In this document: positions 53,889 through 62,264 of the stretch, piece after piece
Layout of the letters: every line of letters begins with the position of its first letter
Numbering within the stretch: the stretch's first letter is position 1
Assembly: GCF_001543245.1 (NCBI RefSeq)
Contig: NZ_CP014163.1
Span: 744,001 to 808,000, forward strand
Length of the DNA: 64,000 nucleotides
Direction of reading: 5' to 3'
From: Aerococcus urinaehominis
GTDB taxonomy: Bacteria > Bacillota > Bacilli > Lactobacillales > Aerococcaceae
Translations under genes and position numbers: made by a program
The notes under the pieces: model-generated
Told to the model about the DNA's origin: nothing
What the model saw: the letters and a program-made list of their open reading frames with translations, nothing else
Database searches by the model: none

Positions 53889-55097
53889 CTATTTTTTTAC
53901 TAATGGTGGTAGCAACCAGGTCTGGTAAGTCTGATCAATAGCCCAGGCGCCCAGTGGTGCAGTGACTAGAATAGCTAATACTGCCACTGATAGTATCAAT
54001 TGGCCACTTGCCATCCCTTGAGCCAGGGGCACTGAACCGATAGCTGCCTGTACAGTTGCCTTAGGTAGATAAGCTAGTATTGTAAATAACCGCTCACGCT
54101 TGGTTAAGGCTGTGCCTAAAAGTGATAAATATACGCCAACTAATCGAATTAAAAGGGCCAAGGCAATCATAAGAATAGCTAGGCCACCAGCCAAAACCGT
54201 GTAGCGAATATCGACTGCTGCACCTACTAACACAAACAAAAGCATTTCAGCTGCTAGCCAGACTTTATTAAACTTGCTAGCTAAGCGGTCTCTTACTTGC
54301 TTTGGACATTTAGCAGCCACAGCCATTGACATCGTCATAACCGCTAACAAACCGGACATGGGGAAGTAATTAGCTAGTAAGTTCTCAAGTCCCATTAGGA
54401 GACAGGCTAGCGCTAAAATAATAATCAATTTGCTAGAATTTCTGATATAGTCTCCTTTTTGGTAAGCCCGATTAAAGAAACGAGCCAAGCCCAGACCAAG
54501 TAAGCAGCCAATTAAGATGCCAGTCAAGATAGCTATGGGAATACTGGTAAAACTAGATAAATTAACCCCCTGTCCTTGAGCCAGGGCTAGTGACGAGGAA
54601 AAGCACACGATAACGAAAACATCATCACAGGATGCGCCTGCTAAAATCATCTGTGGAATTGCCTTATCCTGTCCATAGCCCCGGTCTATTAAATTCACCA
54701 TTCGCGGGACAACCACAGCCGGAGAGACAGCCCCTAATACGGTTCCCATTACCAAAGCATCAGGCCAAGAAATATTAAAAATCAAGGGAGCCAACAGACA
54801 ATAGGCCAAGATCTCAAAACTAGCTGGCAAAAAAGATAGCAGCAAGGCCGGACGACCAACCTTTTTTAAATCAGCAACATCTAGTGATAAACCAGCTTTG
54901 ATTAAGATAATCATTAAGGCTAGACTACGTAAGTCACCAGAAATAGCTAGTAGCTGGGGATGAATCAGATTGGCGACATAAGGGCCTATTAAAATGCCAG
55001 CTAGCAGCATACCAATAATACGTGGCAGACCTAGACGCTGACTCAATTGAGCCATGATTAACCCCACTAAAAAAATGAGTCCCAGTGAAAATAACAT
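53889..55097 (-). CDS. Cation:proton antiporter (CPA2/NapA-like)
   Basis: A 402-residue protein with about 12 helices. IILIKAGLSLDVADLKKVGR near residue 62 and the GASCDDVFVIVCF motif near 155 mark the CPA2 antiporter core. The paired Asp suggests electrogenic Na+/H+ exchange. It has no cytoplasmic regulatory (TrkA-N) domain. A degenerate hairpin module lies upstream, from the zinT gene. Confidence 0.82.
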   Translation of the reverse strand: MLFSLGLIFLVGLIMAQLSQRLGLPRIIGMLLAGILIGPYVANLIHPQLLAISGDLRSLALMIILIKAGLSLDVADLKKVGRPALLLSFLPASFEILAYCLLAPLIFNISWPDALVMGTVLGAVSPAVVVPRMVNLIDRGYGQDKAIPQMILAGASCDDVFVIVCFSSSLALAQGQGVNLSSFTSIPIAILTGILIGCLLGLGLARFFNRAYQKGDYIRNSSKLIIILALACLLMGLENLLANYFPMSGLLAVMTMSMAVAAKCPKQVRDRLASKFNKVWLAAEMLLFVLVGAAVDIRYTVLAGGLAILMIALALLIRLVGVYLSLLGTALTKRERLFTILAYLPKATVQAAIGSVPLAQGMASGQLILSVAVLAILVTAPLGAWAIDQTYQTWLLPPLVKK

Positions 55098-55110
55098 AAA
55101 AACCTCTTTC

Positions 55111-55134
55111 CTAAAATAAAGACCCGGGACATCA
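55111..55134 (-). terminator. Terminator of the zinT-like gene module
   Basis: GCCCGGGAC / GTCCCGGGT stem with loop TGAT, followed by CTTTATTTTA on the minus strand. Confidence 0.7.
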
Positions 55135-55171
55135 GTCCCGGGCTCTCACTATAATACCAAGATTAGTAGCA

Positions 55172-55260
55172 CAGTCGAGCTCTAAGAAGCTGAGCTGGCT
55201 GTCACTTCGCAAACTGGGCTGTGCTTTAGCTTGCTAATAATGGTCCAGCCCAACTCAGTC
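55172..55260 (-). repeat. Degenerate hairpin element downstream of the zinT-like gene
   Basis: The right half of a family member (ending GAGCTCGACTG on the minus strand) with linker and terminator; the GGGTG left end is lost. Internal sequence GCCAGCTCAGCTTCTTAGAG is related to the 30.1 kb copy. Confidence 0.6.
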
Positions 55261-55367
55261 TATCATTTCAAAGCGTTGTTACCAGCTATTTAATGAAGAT
55301 TAGGCAAGTTTCGTCAAGCTATTATTTTCCAGTTATTCTAACAAATTATATGATATGTAACAAGGGA

Positions 55368-56273
55368 CTAGTGGTTTAATTGGTCTTCTAGAATCTGCTC
55401 TCCTGACCAAGCAGCTGGATAGTAGGTTGGCCAATTATCTAATTCTTTTAACAGCTCTTGATGCGTGTCATTAGAGAAGTAGATATGGAAGTGGTTTACG
55501 CCCTCAGTTGGCGCAATATTATGGTCAGAAAATTGGACCGATTGATAAGCATCTTCATCTCCACCAACTTTGGTGAAGAGGGGGCGCACACCCCGATTTC
55601 CCTTCTCATATGCTAGAATTTCCGTGCCGGCTGGCTCATACTCGCCAGTAACTTGACTGCCATCGTTTTTAATAAAGGTGATTAGATTACCCTCAATTTT
55701 GATATTTTTGACGTCAGTTTGATAGCCTGTCTTATAGTAATCCTTGTATTCTGCTGCTGTTTTCTCACCATCTGATTTTAAGGATTTAACCTCCATGACT
55801 GGGTCAAGCGTACCATCAAGCAAATAAGGATATACTGACTGCCATTCGCCCTGCCAATCAGCTAAGGTTCGGTCAGCCACTTCTTCATCCTTAAAATAGC
55901 CTGCGTAAACTTCTTTCTTTTTCTCGTATTCAGCTTTTAAATTAGGGTGGTCTGCTAAATATTGGTCTAATTCCTTTTGCAAGGCCCCATCCACTTGGTC
56001 CACTGCTACTTCATGGTAGTGGTCACCATGAGCAACTAAATAATGGTCGCCCTCCTTAGCGACAACATTATCTTTAGATATTTCTACCTCATGGTCATGA
56101 CCATGATCGTGGTCGTGCTTTTTAGTCCCAGACTGACTATGATCCTGGCTATGAGCCTGGCTAGTCTGGGATTGGTTGGCCTGGTCAGTATCTTTCTTCT
56201 GGTTGTTTTGACCACAAGCAGCTAGTAGCAAACCACTAGATAAACTCATTAGCAATAATTTTTTTAAAGACAT
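55368..56273 (-). CDS. ZinT-domain zinc-binding lipoprotein
   Basis: A 301-residue lipoprotein with lipobox SSGLLLAACGQ (Cys 20), a His/Asp-rich stretch (HDHDHGHDHE near residue 58) and a second GDHYHEVAVDQ, then a ZinT domain from about 120 with LADWQGEWQSVYPYL and NHFHIYF near 268. It should capture zinc outside the membrane and hand it to an AdcA/ZnuA-type importer. The start at 56273 is supported by AAAGGGG. Its promoter is bracketed by two Zur-like boxes. Confidence 0.9.
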   Translation of the reverse strand: MSLKKLLLMSLSSGLLLAACGQNNQKKDTDQANQSQTSQAHSQDHSQSGTKKHDHDHGHDHEVEISKDNVVAKEGDHYLVAHGDHYHEVAVDQVDGALQKELDQYLADHPNLKAEYEKKKEVYAGYFKDEEVADRTLADWQGEWQSVYPYLLDGTLDPVMEVKSLKSDGEKTAAEYKDYYKTGYQTDVKNIKIEGNLITFIKNDGSQVTGEYEPAGTEILAYEKGNRGVRPLFTKVGGDEDAYQSVQFSDHNIAPTEGVNHFHIYFSNDTHQELLKELDNWPTYYPAAWSGEQILEDQLNH

Positions 56274-56291
56274 TGGTTTTCCCCTTTTCAC

Positions 56292-56312
56292 AAAACGTAA
56301 TAGTTACGTTTT
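56292..56312. promoter_or_regulatory. Zur-like box 1
   Basis: A perfect palindrome AAAACGTAA-TAG-TTACGTTTT, just downstream of the -10 of the zinT-like gene and so covering its start site. The core CGTAATnnTTACG is close to the Firmicute Zur consensus. Confidence 0.75.
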
Positions 56313-56314
56313 AG

Positions 56315-56343
56315 ATCATAACCTGAACAAGATAACAAGTCAA
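56315..56343 (-). promoter_or_regulatory. Sigma-A promoter of the zinT-like gene
   Basis: TTGACT (56343-56338), 17-bp spacer, TATGAT (56320-56315) on the minus strand, set exactly between two Zur-like palindromes. Confidence 0.78.
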
Positions 56344-56346
56344 GAT

Positions 56347-56367
56347 AAATCGTAAATATTACGTTTT
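56347..56367. promoter_or_regulatory. Zur-like box 2
   Basis: AAATCGTAA-ATA-TTACGTTTT, an inverted repeat with CGTAA/TTACG core, 3 bp upstream of the -35 box. It ends 7 bp before the stop of the small membrane protein gene. Confidence 0.72.
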
Positions 56368-56373
56368 GATTTG

Positions 56374-56550
56374 CTAACTGTTGTAAGCCTGGGCCATCAA
56401 ATAAATCACAATCACAGAGGAAACCACTAACAAGATTAGGCCTAAGGCAATGAAATAAAGGTAAAAGCGACGACCAGTCTGCCTATATAAGTATAGTGAC
56501 GAGGCCAAGAGACTAACCACAATGGCATAAATAAGAAAAACAAATAACAT
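56374..56550 (-). CDS. Small two-helix membrane protein, 58 aa
   Basis: A short gene starting ATG at 56550, 5 bp after AGGAG (GTAGGAGCT), and stopping TAG at 56376-56374. The product has two hydrophobic helices (about 2-22 and 30-53) joined by a basic turn (YRQTGRRFY). This is a hairpin membrane protein with positive loop, likely cytoplasmic. The family is unknown. It lies just upstream of the Zur-controlled promoter on the same strand. Confidence 0.65.
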   Translation of the reverse strand: MLFVFLIYAIVVSLLASSLYLYRQTGRRFYLYFIALGLILLVVSSVIVIYLMAQAYNS

Positions 56551-56872
56551 AGCTCCTACTTTCTAGCTAGGCACCTAGCAAAAAGACAAAAATGGTTCAG
56601 CACTTCCAAATAATCAAGTGGGGCAGCCCTTCAACTTTTTTGTGAAAATATCCGTAAAAATTCACAAGCATCTAATGATTATTGATAAAGAAGCTTTTAT
56701 GTAGATAAAGTTTGTGAAAATACCAATTTGAATTTTGTACATTTTTTGTACAATAAAGTTATTATTAAATTCTTGTATTTTAGTGAACATTATTTTGCAT
56801 TTTCAGTTTAGCTCTTATATACTCTTTTATGGAAAACGTTTCATCGCAATAAATTAAATTAGAGGTGTCTAA
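56551..56872 (+). promoter_or_regulatory. Regulatory region of NADH oxidase 2
   Basis: A 320-bp AT-rich region without an ORF. It has a promoter TTGCAT-17 bp-TATACT at 56795-56823 and a cre-like GGAAAACGTTTCAT at about 56831-56844, next to the start site. Upstream is a TTGTACA-TTTTT-TGTACAA palindrome (56735-56753). Three TTGTGAA half-sites follow: an inverted pair at 56640-56646 and 56661-56667 with 14-bp spacing, and one at 56712-56718. Redox (Rex or CRP/FNR-like) and carbon control are possible. Confidence 0.55.
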
Positions 56873-58231
56873 ATGAAAGTTGCAGTAATCGGTTGTACCC
56901 ATGCTGGGACAGCTGCCGTTAAAACTATCTTAACAGAAAACGATGATGTAGAAGTTGTTGTTTTTGAACGCAATGATAATATCTCCTTCTTATCTTGTGG
57001 GATTGCCCTTTACGTAGGTGGCGTGGTCAAAGACGTCAATGGCCTTTTCTATTCTGATCCAAGTGAGTTAGAATCTCTAGGCGCAACAGTTTATATGAAA
57101 CACAATGTGCTATCGTTTGACGAAAACACTAAAGTTATCCAAGTAGAAAATATGGAGACTGGCGAACATTTCCAAGAATCATATGACAAGTTAGTCATTG
57201 CCACTGGTTCTTGGCCGATTATTCCTGATTTACCAGGACTAGATCTAGAAAATGTCATGCTATGTAAAAACTTTAAGCATGCCCAAGAATTAATCCAAAC
57301 TAAGCAAGATAAAAAACGAGTTGCTGTTATTGGTGCTGGTTATATTGGTATCGAGTTAGTTGAAGCCTTTGCTGAAGACGGTAAAGAAGTTGTTTTAATC
57401 GATGGTGCTGACCGCGTCCTACCTAAGTATCTCGACCAGGAAATGACTGACTTATTAGAAGCAAGCTTGGTAGACCATGGCGTACAAATGCAATTAGGGG
57501 AATTTGTAGAATCATTCCTAGCCGACGATGAAGGTAAGGTACGTGCCGTTAAAACGTCTAAAGGTGAATATGAATGTGATATGGCAGTCCTTTGTGTCGG
57601 CTTCCAACCTAACACAGAATTATATAAGGGCAAGTTAGAAACTATGCCGAATGGTGCGATTATTGTAGATGACTATATGCACACCTCTCACCCAGATATC
57701 TATGCCTGTGGTGACTCATGTGCTGTCAACTATAATCCTAACGATGGCCATGCTTATATCCCGCTTGCCACTAATGCTGTCCGTATGGGTAGCTTAGTTG
57801 GTAAAAATATTAAAGCAGACCGCGTCAAATACCGGGGCACCCAGTCAACATCTGGTCTAAAATTATTCGGCTGGAATATTGGCTCAACTGGTGTTACCGA
57901 CAATTCTGCTAGCAGCTTCAACCTTGAAACTCGTAGCGTCTATGTTGAAGATAACTACCGCCCTGAATTCATGCCTACTACAGAAAAAGTTTATATGAAG
58001 TTAGTCTATGAAGTAGGCACAAATCGAGTTGTTGGCGGTCAGCTTATGTCTAAGTATGATATTACCCAATCAGCCAACACCCTATCACTAGCTATCCAAA
58101 CCAAGCAAACAATTGAAGATTTAGCCTATGTGGACTTCTTCTTCCAACCACACTTTGACCGCCCTTGGAACTATTTAAATATTTTAGCCCAAGCAGCACT
58201 AAGTCAAGAAGAAGAATTAGCTCAAAACTAA
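56873..58231 (+). CDS. nox: NADH oxidase (water-forming type, paralogue 2)
   Basis: A 452-residue flavoprotein with VAVIGCTHAGTAAV at the start, the redox Cys in ISFLSCGIALYVGG near residue 42, NAD motif VAVIGAGYIGIELVEAF near 153, FAD motif PDIYACGDS near 275 and C-terminal FFFQPHFDRPWNYLN. It is closer to classical lactic-acid-bacterial Nox than paralogue 1. It reduces O2 to water with NADH, supporting aerobic growth. It is monocistronic behind a complex control region. Confidence 0.9.
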   Translation: MKVAVIGCTHAGTAAVKTILTENDDVEVVVFERNDNISFLSCGIALYVGGVVKDVNGLFYSDPSELESLGATVYMKHNVLSFDENTKVIQVENMETGEHFQESYDKLVIATGSWPIIPDLPGLDLENVMLCKNFKHAQELIQTKQDKKRVAVIGAGYIGIELVEAFAEDGKEVVLIDGADRVLPKYLDQEMTDLLEASLVDHGVQMQLGEFVESFLADDEGKVRAVKTSKGEYECDMAVLCVGFQPNTELYKGKLETMPNGAIIVDDYMHTSHPDIYACGDSCAVNYNPNDGHAYIPLATNAVRMGSLVGKNIKADRVKYRGTQSTSGLKLFGWNIGSTGVTDNSASSFNLETRSVYVEDNYRPEFMPTTEKVYMKLVYEVGTNRVVGGQLMSKYDITQSANTLSLAIQTKQTIEDLAYVDFFFQPHFDRPWNYLNILAQAALSQEEELAQN

Positions 58232-58243
58232 TTTATGCATCAG

Positions 58244-58280
58244 CCAAAAAAGCCTAGGAATTTAATCCTAGGCTTTTTTA
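58244..58280. terminator. Bidirectional terminator between nox paralogue 2 and truA
   Basis: AAAAAAGCCTAGGA / TCCTAGGCTTTTTT perfect arms with loop ATTTAA. Confidence 0.9.
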
Positions 58281-58281
58281 T

Positions 58282-59109
58282 TTACTTTTCATCCCTTATT
58301 GATTGATTTTGGTCTTTTATTTTACCATCTAGCCAGGCCTGGGTCCAGGCTGCTCGTTGTTCAAAGGATAAATACCCCACTGACTGCAGGAAGAGCCCCT
58401 GGGCACCGGCAGTTGGCCCAGCTTGGTTACGGTCCTTAACAGCTAACAGACGCTCTAATTCATCAACTGGTTTTAACCCATCACCAATCTGTAAACAGGT
58501 GCCAACCAGAATTCTAACCATATTATACAGAAAACCATCACCTTGAAAGATAAAGTGGATTTCATTTTCAACTGGCTGGTAGCTAGCCTCTGCTCGGTAA
58601 ATGGTACGTACCAAGTTAACCTTGTCTGTTTTAGTTGAACAGAATGAGGTAAAATCATGTTTACCTTTAATCGCTTGCAGTGCTTCTTGGATACGACTAA
58701 TATCGGTTGGGTAAGGGTGATGAAGCGCATAACGGGTCTTAAAAGGTGACATAAAATGATCTAAACTAACTCGGTAGAGGTAAGTCTTGTCCTTAGCGTG
58801 GAAGCGTGCGTGAAAGATGTCTTCCACTGGAAGGACTTCCAGGATTCTTATCGCTTGACTCGTAATTGAATTAAGGGCTCTGAGGAGGCTGTCAGGCTCG
58901 ATAGCAGCGGGATAGTCAATATGGATAACTTGGCCTAGAGCATGGACACCAGAATCAGTCCTACCAGAACCATAAACAGTAATCTCCTGGCCCTTGGTCA
59001 TCAACTTGAGGGCCCGCTCCAATTCGGCCTGGATACTAGGGCCATTAGGCTGAATCTGAAAACCAACATAATCAGTCCCATCATATTCCAGGGTAATTTT
59101 ATAACGCAA
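58282..59109 (-). CDS. truA: tRNA pseudouridine(38-40) synthase
   Basis: A 275-residue synthase with the catalytic Asp in GSGRTDSGVHALGQV near residue 50, FHARFHAKDKTYLYRV near 105 and FLYNMVRILVGTCL near 200. It modifies the anticodon stem-loop positions 38-40 of tRNAs. It is the last gene of the ecf-truA tail of the ribosomal cluster, as in other Firmicutes. Confidence 0.95.
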   Translation of the reverse strand: MRYKITLEYDGTDYVGFQIQPNGPSIQAELERALKLMTKGQEITVYGSGRTDSGVHALGQVIHIDYPAAIEPDSLLRALNSITSQAIRILEVLPVEDIFHARFHAKDKTYLYRVSLDHFMSPFKTRYALHHPYPTDISRIQEALQAIKGKHDFTSFCSTKTDKVNLVRTIYRAEASYQPVENEIHFIFQGDGFLYNMVRILVGTCLQIGDGLKPVDELERLLAVKDRNQAGPTAGAQGLFLQSVGYLSFEQRAAWTQAWLDGKIKDQNQSIRDEK

Positions 59110-59119
59110 ATAACCCCTC

Positions 59120-59917
59120 CTAAACTAATTTATCGTAGGCTAGACAGACTAAGATTACTAAAAGGACTATGATACTAGCCCATGTATCCCGTATTTGCCA
59201 GTCGAGCTCATTTAGCTTGCTTCGACCTTCGCCCCCCTGATAACCACGCGCTTCCATAGCTGTTGCCAACTCAAAGGCACGGTTAAAGGCTGAAATAAAC
59301 AGGGGAATTAAGATAGGAATAATTTTCTTGATCCGCTCAATTAAATGGCCCTCGCTAAATTCCACCCCACGCGAGCGTTGGGCATTCATAATTTTTTGTG
59401 TCTCATCACTTAGAGTAGGAATAAAACGCAGGGCAATCGAGAACATTAAGGCAATTTCATGAACCGGTAATCCCCTTCTAAAAGCTGCCATTAGACTTTC
59501 CATACCATCTGTTAGAGCCAAGGGCTGGGTTGACAAGGTTAATAAAGTCGAGATAAAAATAATAATCACAAAACGTAAAAAGATATAAACAGCATTGTTT
59601 ACACCTTCCCAAGTTAATTTTAAGAAGCCCAGTTGAAAAATCACCTGGTCACCTTGAGAAAATATTAACTGAAGTATGACCGTAAATAAGATAAGCATCA
59701 ACATAGGTCTTAGTCCTTTAATAAAGATAGTCAAAGGGATTTGCGACAAAGAGATTAGTAGCAAGCAGAAGGCCAGCAACATAAGGTATGACGAAATTTT
59801 AGTTAAGAAAAAAACTAAAATCATTAAACCTAACATTGCCAATAGCTTAAAGCGCGGGTCGAGGCGATGAATGAGCGAATCGCCAGGAATATAGCGACCT
59901 AATAACATATTAGTCAT
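59120..59917 (-). CDS. ecfT: ECF transporter transmembrane protein EcfT
   Basis: A 265-residue integral membrane protein with RYIPGDSLIHRLDPRFKLLA at the start and two coupling Arg-Gly motifs, NAQRSRGVEF near residue 165 and TAMEARGYQGG near 225. It links the EcfA1A2 ATPases to substrate-binding S components such as QueT. The start at 59917 has AGGAGG upstream; it overlaps the end of ecfA2 by 8 bp. The upstream extension to 59974 is rejected. Confidence 0.93.
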   Translation of the reverse strand: MTNMLLGRYIPGDSLIHRLDPRFKLLAMLGLMILVFFLTKISSYLMLLAFCLLLISLSQIPLTIFIKGLRPMLMLILFTVILQLIFSQGDQVIFQLGFLKLTWEGVNNAVYIFLRFVIIIFISTLLTLSTQPLALTDGMESLMAAFRRGLPVHEIALMFSIALRFIPTLSDETQKIMNAQRSRGVEFSEGHLIERIKKIIPILIPLFISAFNRAFELATAMEARGYQGGEGRSKLNELDWQIRDTWASIIVLLVILVCLAYDKLV

Positions 59918-60800
59918 GCTGGTTTCCTCCTTGTGCTTGGTAATTCTTGCTAATCTCCGCCAGCAAATCATCAATGGTTAGAGGAGGCTGGTCCCAAGTT
60001 AACTTACCGCCGCGACAGGCTTGTAGGCTTTGGTAAAAAGACAAACTATCAGGTAAACCTAATTGTAAGCTGGTTAGCCATTCAGGATCAGCAAATACCT
60101 CCCGCATCTCACCTGACTTGACACACTGGCCGTGGTCCATAACAATCACATGGTTGGCATAATCAGCGACATCATTCATTTGGTGGGTCACTAGTACTAG
60201 GGTTATGCCTGCTTGAACATGCAAGTCCGCAAACATAGTCATCATATCTCGACGCCCCTTTGGATCTAGGCCAGCGGTTGGTTCATCAAGCACCAAAACC
60301 TTGGGTTGCATAGCTAAAATACCCGCAATAGCTACCCGACGCATTTGTCCGCCTGACAAATCAAAAGGCGACCGATCATAAAAGTCCGCAGATAAACCTA
60401 CCATGTCTAGCGCTTTAATAGCTAAATCCTCAGCCTCTTCAGTAGACTTACCGAAATTTAAAGGAGCAAACATCACATCTTTAAGAACAGTTTCCTCAAA
60501 TAATTGCGATTCGGGGAATTGAAAAACGATACCAACCTGAGACCGAATCTGTTTGCCATCTTTGACCTGGCTTTGGTTTGTTAAGACTTGGTCACCAATT
60601 TCAACCCGGCCTTGACTGGGAATGAGTAAACCATTCAAATGTTGGGTAATAGTAGATTTACCTGAACCCGTATGACCAATAATCGCCGTATAAGAGCCAT
60701 CAGGAATCTCAAAAGTAACATCCTTCAGGGCCTGATAAGCAAAAGGTGTGCCTTGGGCATAAGTATAACTTACTTGATTAAATTTGATGCGCATAGCCAC
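59910..60800 (-). CDS. ecfA2: ECF transporter ATPase EcfA2
   Basis: A 296-residue ABC ATPase with Walker A IIGHTGSGKSTITQ near residue 41, Q-loop VFQFPESQLFEE near 92, signature DLSGGQMRRVA near 144 and Walker B KVLVLDEPTAGLDP near 165. It forms the heterodimer with EcfA1. The reading frame starts at GTG (60800); an ATG six bases in (60794) is also possible. It overlaps ecfA1 by 31 bp. Confidence 0.93.
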   Translation of the reverse strand: MAMRIKFNQVSYTYAQGTPFAYQALKDVTFEIPDGSYTAIIGHTGSGKSTITQHLNGLLIPSQGRVEIGDQVLTNQSQVKDGKQIRSQVGIVFQFPESQLFEETVLKDVMFAPLNFGKSTEEAEDLAIKALDMVGLSADFYDRSPFDLSGGQMRRVAIAGILAMQPKVLVLDEPTAGLDPKGRRDMMTMFADLHVQAGITLVLVTHQMNDVADYANHVIVMDHGQCVKSGEMREVFADPEWLTSLQLGLPDSLSFYQSLQACRGGKLTWDQPPLTIDDLLAEISKNYQAQGGNQHD

Positions 60801-61612
60801 TCTGCCATCCCTTCTACAGTCATATACTCTTTAGGCACTGGAATGCCTAAAGCTTGCAAGCGATCCTTTAAACTTTGACCAAAGGGAACATCCAGGCCCA
60901 TATCAACCAAGCGGTCACCATAAACAAAAATTTCTTCAGGTTGGGCTTGTGTTTGCACCTGACCTTTTTTAAGTACGAGCACACGGTCAGCTAAGGCTGC
61001 TTCGTCAATATCATGGGTAATTGAGATAATTGTCAAGTTGAGCTTCTCTTTTAGGTCTCTAATTACCGACATCACTTCTTGACGACCAAGGGGATCTAAC
61101 ATTGCCGTAGATTCATCCAAAATAATGATCTTGGGAGCAAGAGCATTCACCCCTGCGATGGCAACCCGCTGTTTTTGGCCCCCAGATAAAGAAGCTGGTT
61201 CGCGTTTTTCAAAACCGGTCATGCCCACAGCTTCGAGGGCCCAGGTCACCCGTTCACGCATTTGCTGGCTATCCATACCAATATTTTCTAAGGCAAAGGC
61301 CACATCATTTTCAACTGTTGCCCCAACGAACTGGTTGTCGGGATTTTGAAAAACATAGCCCACTCTGCGCCTGATTTCCCAGACAGTTTCCTCATTCAGT
61401 TCAAAACCATCAATAACAATTTTTCCTTGGTCTGATTCAAGCAGTCCAATGAGTAATTTCGCTAAGGTCGATTTACCGGAGCCATTACGGCCTATTAAAG
61501 CAATCCATTCCCCTGAATTAATGGAGAAGCTGATATTGTTAAGCGTTGGATGCTCTTGGTTTTTATCGTAAGAAAACCCTAAGTTACTAACTGTTAAAAT
61601 TTCTTCTGCCAT
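60770..61612 (-). CDS. ecfA1: ECF transporter ATPase EcfA1
   Basis: A 280-residue ABC ATPase with Walker A LIGRNGSGKSTLAK near residue 40, Q-loop VFQNPDNQFVGATV near 90, signature SLSGGQKQRVAIAG near 142 and Walker B KIIILDESTAMLDP near 163. Partner of EcfA2, first gene of the ecfA1-ecfA2-ecfT-truA run downstream of rplQ. Confidence 0.94.
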   Translation of the reverse strand: MAEEILTVSNLGFSYDKNQEHPTLNNISFSINSGEWIALIGRNGSGKSTLAKLLIGLLESDQGKIVIDGFELNEETVWEIRRRVGYVFQNPDNQFVGATVENDVAFALENIGMDSQQMRERVTWALEAVGMTGFEKREPASLSGGQKQRVAIAGVNALAPKIIILDESTAMLDPLGRQEVMSVIRDLKEKLNLTIISITHDIDEAALADRVLVLKKGQVQTQAQPEEIFVYGDRLVDMGLDVPFGQSLKDRLQALGIPVPKEYMTVEGMAEWLCASNLIK

Positions 61613-61727
61613 ATTCGCCTCTCCTAAAAAAAGCGCCTAGAGTGCGCCTGCAACTTTTATATGTAATAGTCTACTCTAGTTGTAAGTTATTTTCAAGATA
61701 TGAGTCATCAGACAATTTTGGGTAAAA

Positions 61728-61804
61728 AAAACATATATGTTATCAAACACATATGCCTTACAATTTTTAGATAGCATTCCAGTCCCCAGACAGGGTCTAG
61801 GGAC
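61728..61804 (-). terminator. Hairpins after rplQ, probable terminator
   Basis: On the minus strand two hairpins follow rplQ: a strong stem GTCCCTAGAC / GTCTGGGGAC with loop CCT (61804-61782), then CATATGT / ACATATATG with T8 (about 61760-61728). The latter stem is AT-rich. The 250-bp gap before ecfA1 holds nothing else. Confidence 0.6.
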
Positions 61805-61862
61805 CAGACAGAGCTAGACTAGGTTTCCCATCATCGTAACACTCTATTCTACTATTTTATTA

Positions 61863-62243
61863 TTAAACGAATTCAATAATTACCATTGGTGCATTGTCAC
61901 CACGGCGAGGTTCTGTTTTAAGAATCCGAGTATAACCACCTTGACGATCTTCGTAGCGTGGTGCAATTTCGTTGAATAATTTTTGAACTGCAGTTTCCAC
62001 AACAACTTTATCCTCTTCAGCACGTACATCGGCAACTTCATTACGAACAAATGCTAATGCCCGACGACGAGAAGCTAAATCGCCACGTTTACCTAAAGTT
62101 ACCATTTTATCAGCAAGCTTACGCACTTCTTTCGCACGTGTTTCGGTAGTTACAATACGGTCATTGATAATTAAATCAGTCGTTAAATCACGTAACATTG
62201 CTTTACGTTGCGCACTGCTACGACCTAATTTACGGTATCCCAT
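61863..62243 (-). CDS. rplQ: Ribosomal protein L17
   Basis: A 126-residue protein starting [20 protein letters not shown], the L17 signature, and ending in [18 protein letters not shown]. It is a structural part of the 50S subunit near the exit tunnel. It closes the alpha operon 21 bp after rpoA. Confidence 0.97.
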   Translation of the reverse strand: MGYRKLGRSSAQRKAMLRDLTTDLIINDRIVTTETRAKEVRKLADKMVTLGKRGDLASRRRALAFVRNEVADVRAEEDKVVVETAVQKLFNEIAPRYEDRQGGYTRILKTEPRRGDNAPMVIIEFV

Positions 62244-62264
62244 TATTTTATCCTCCTTTGTTAA

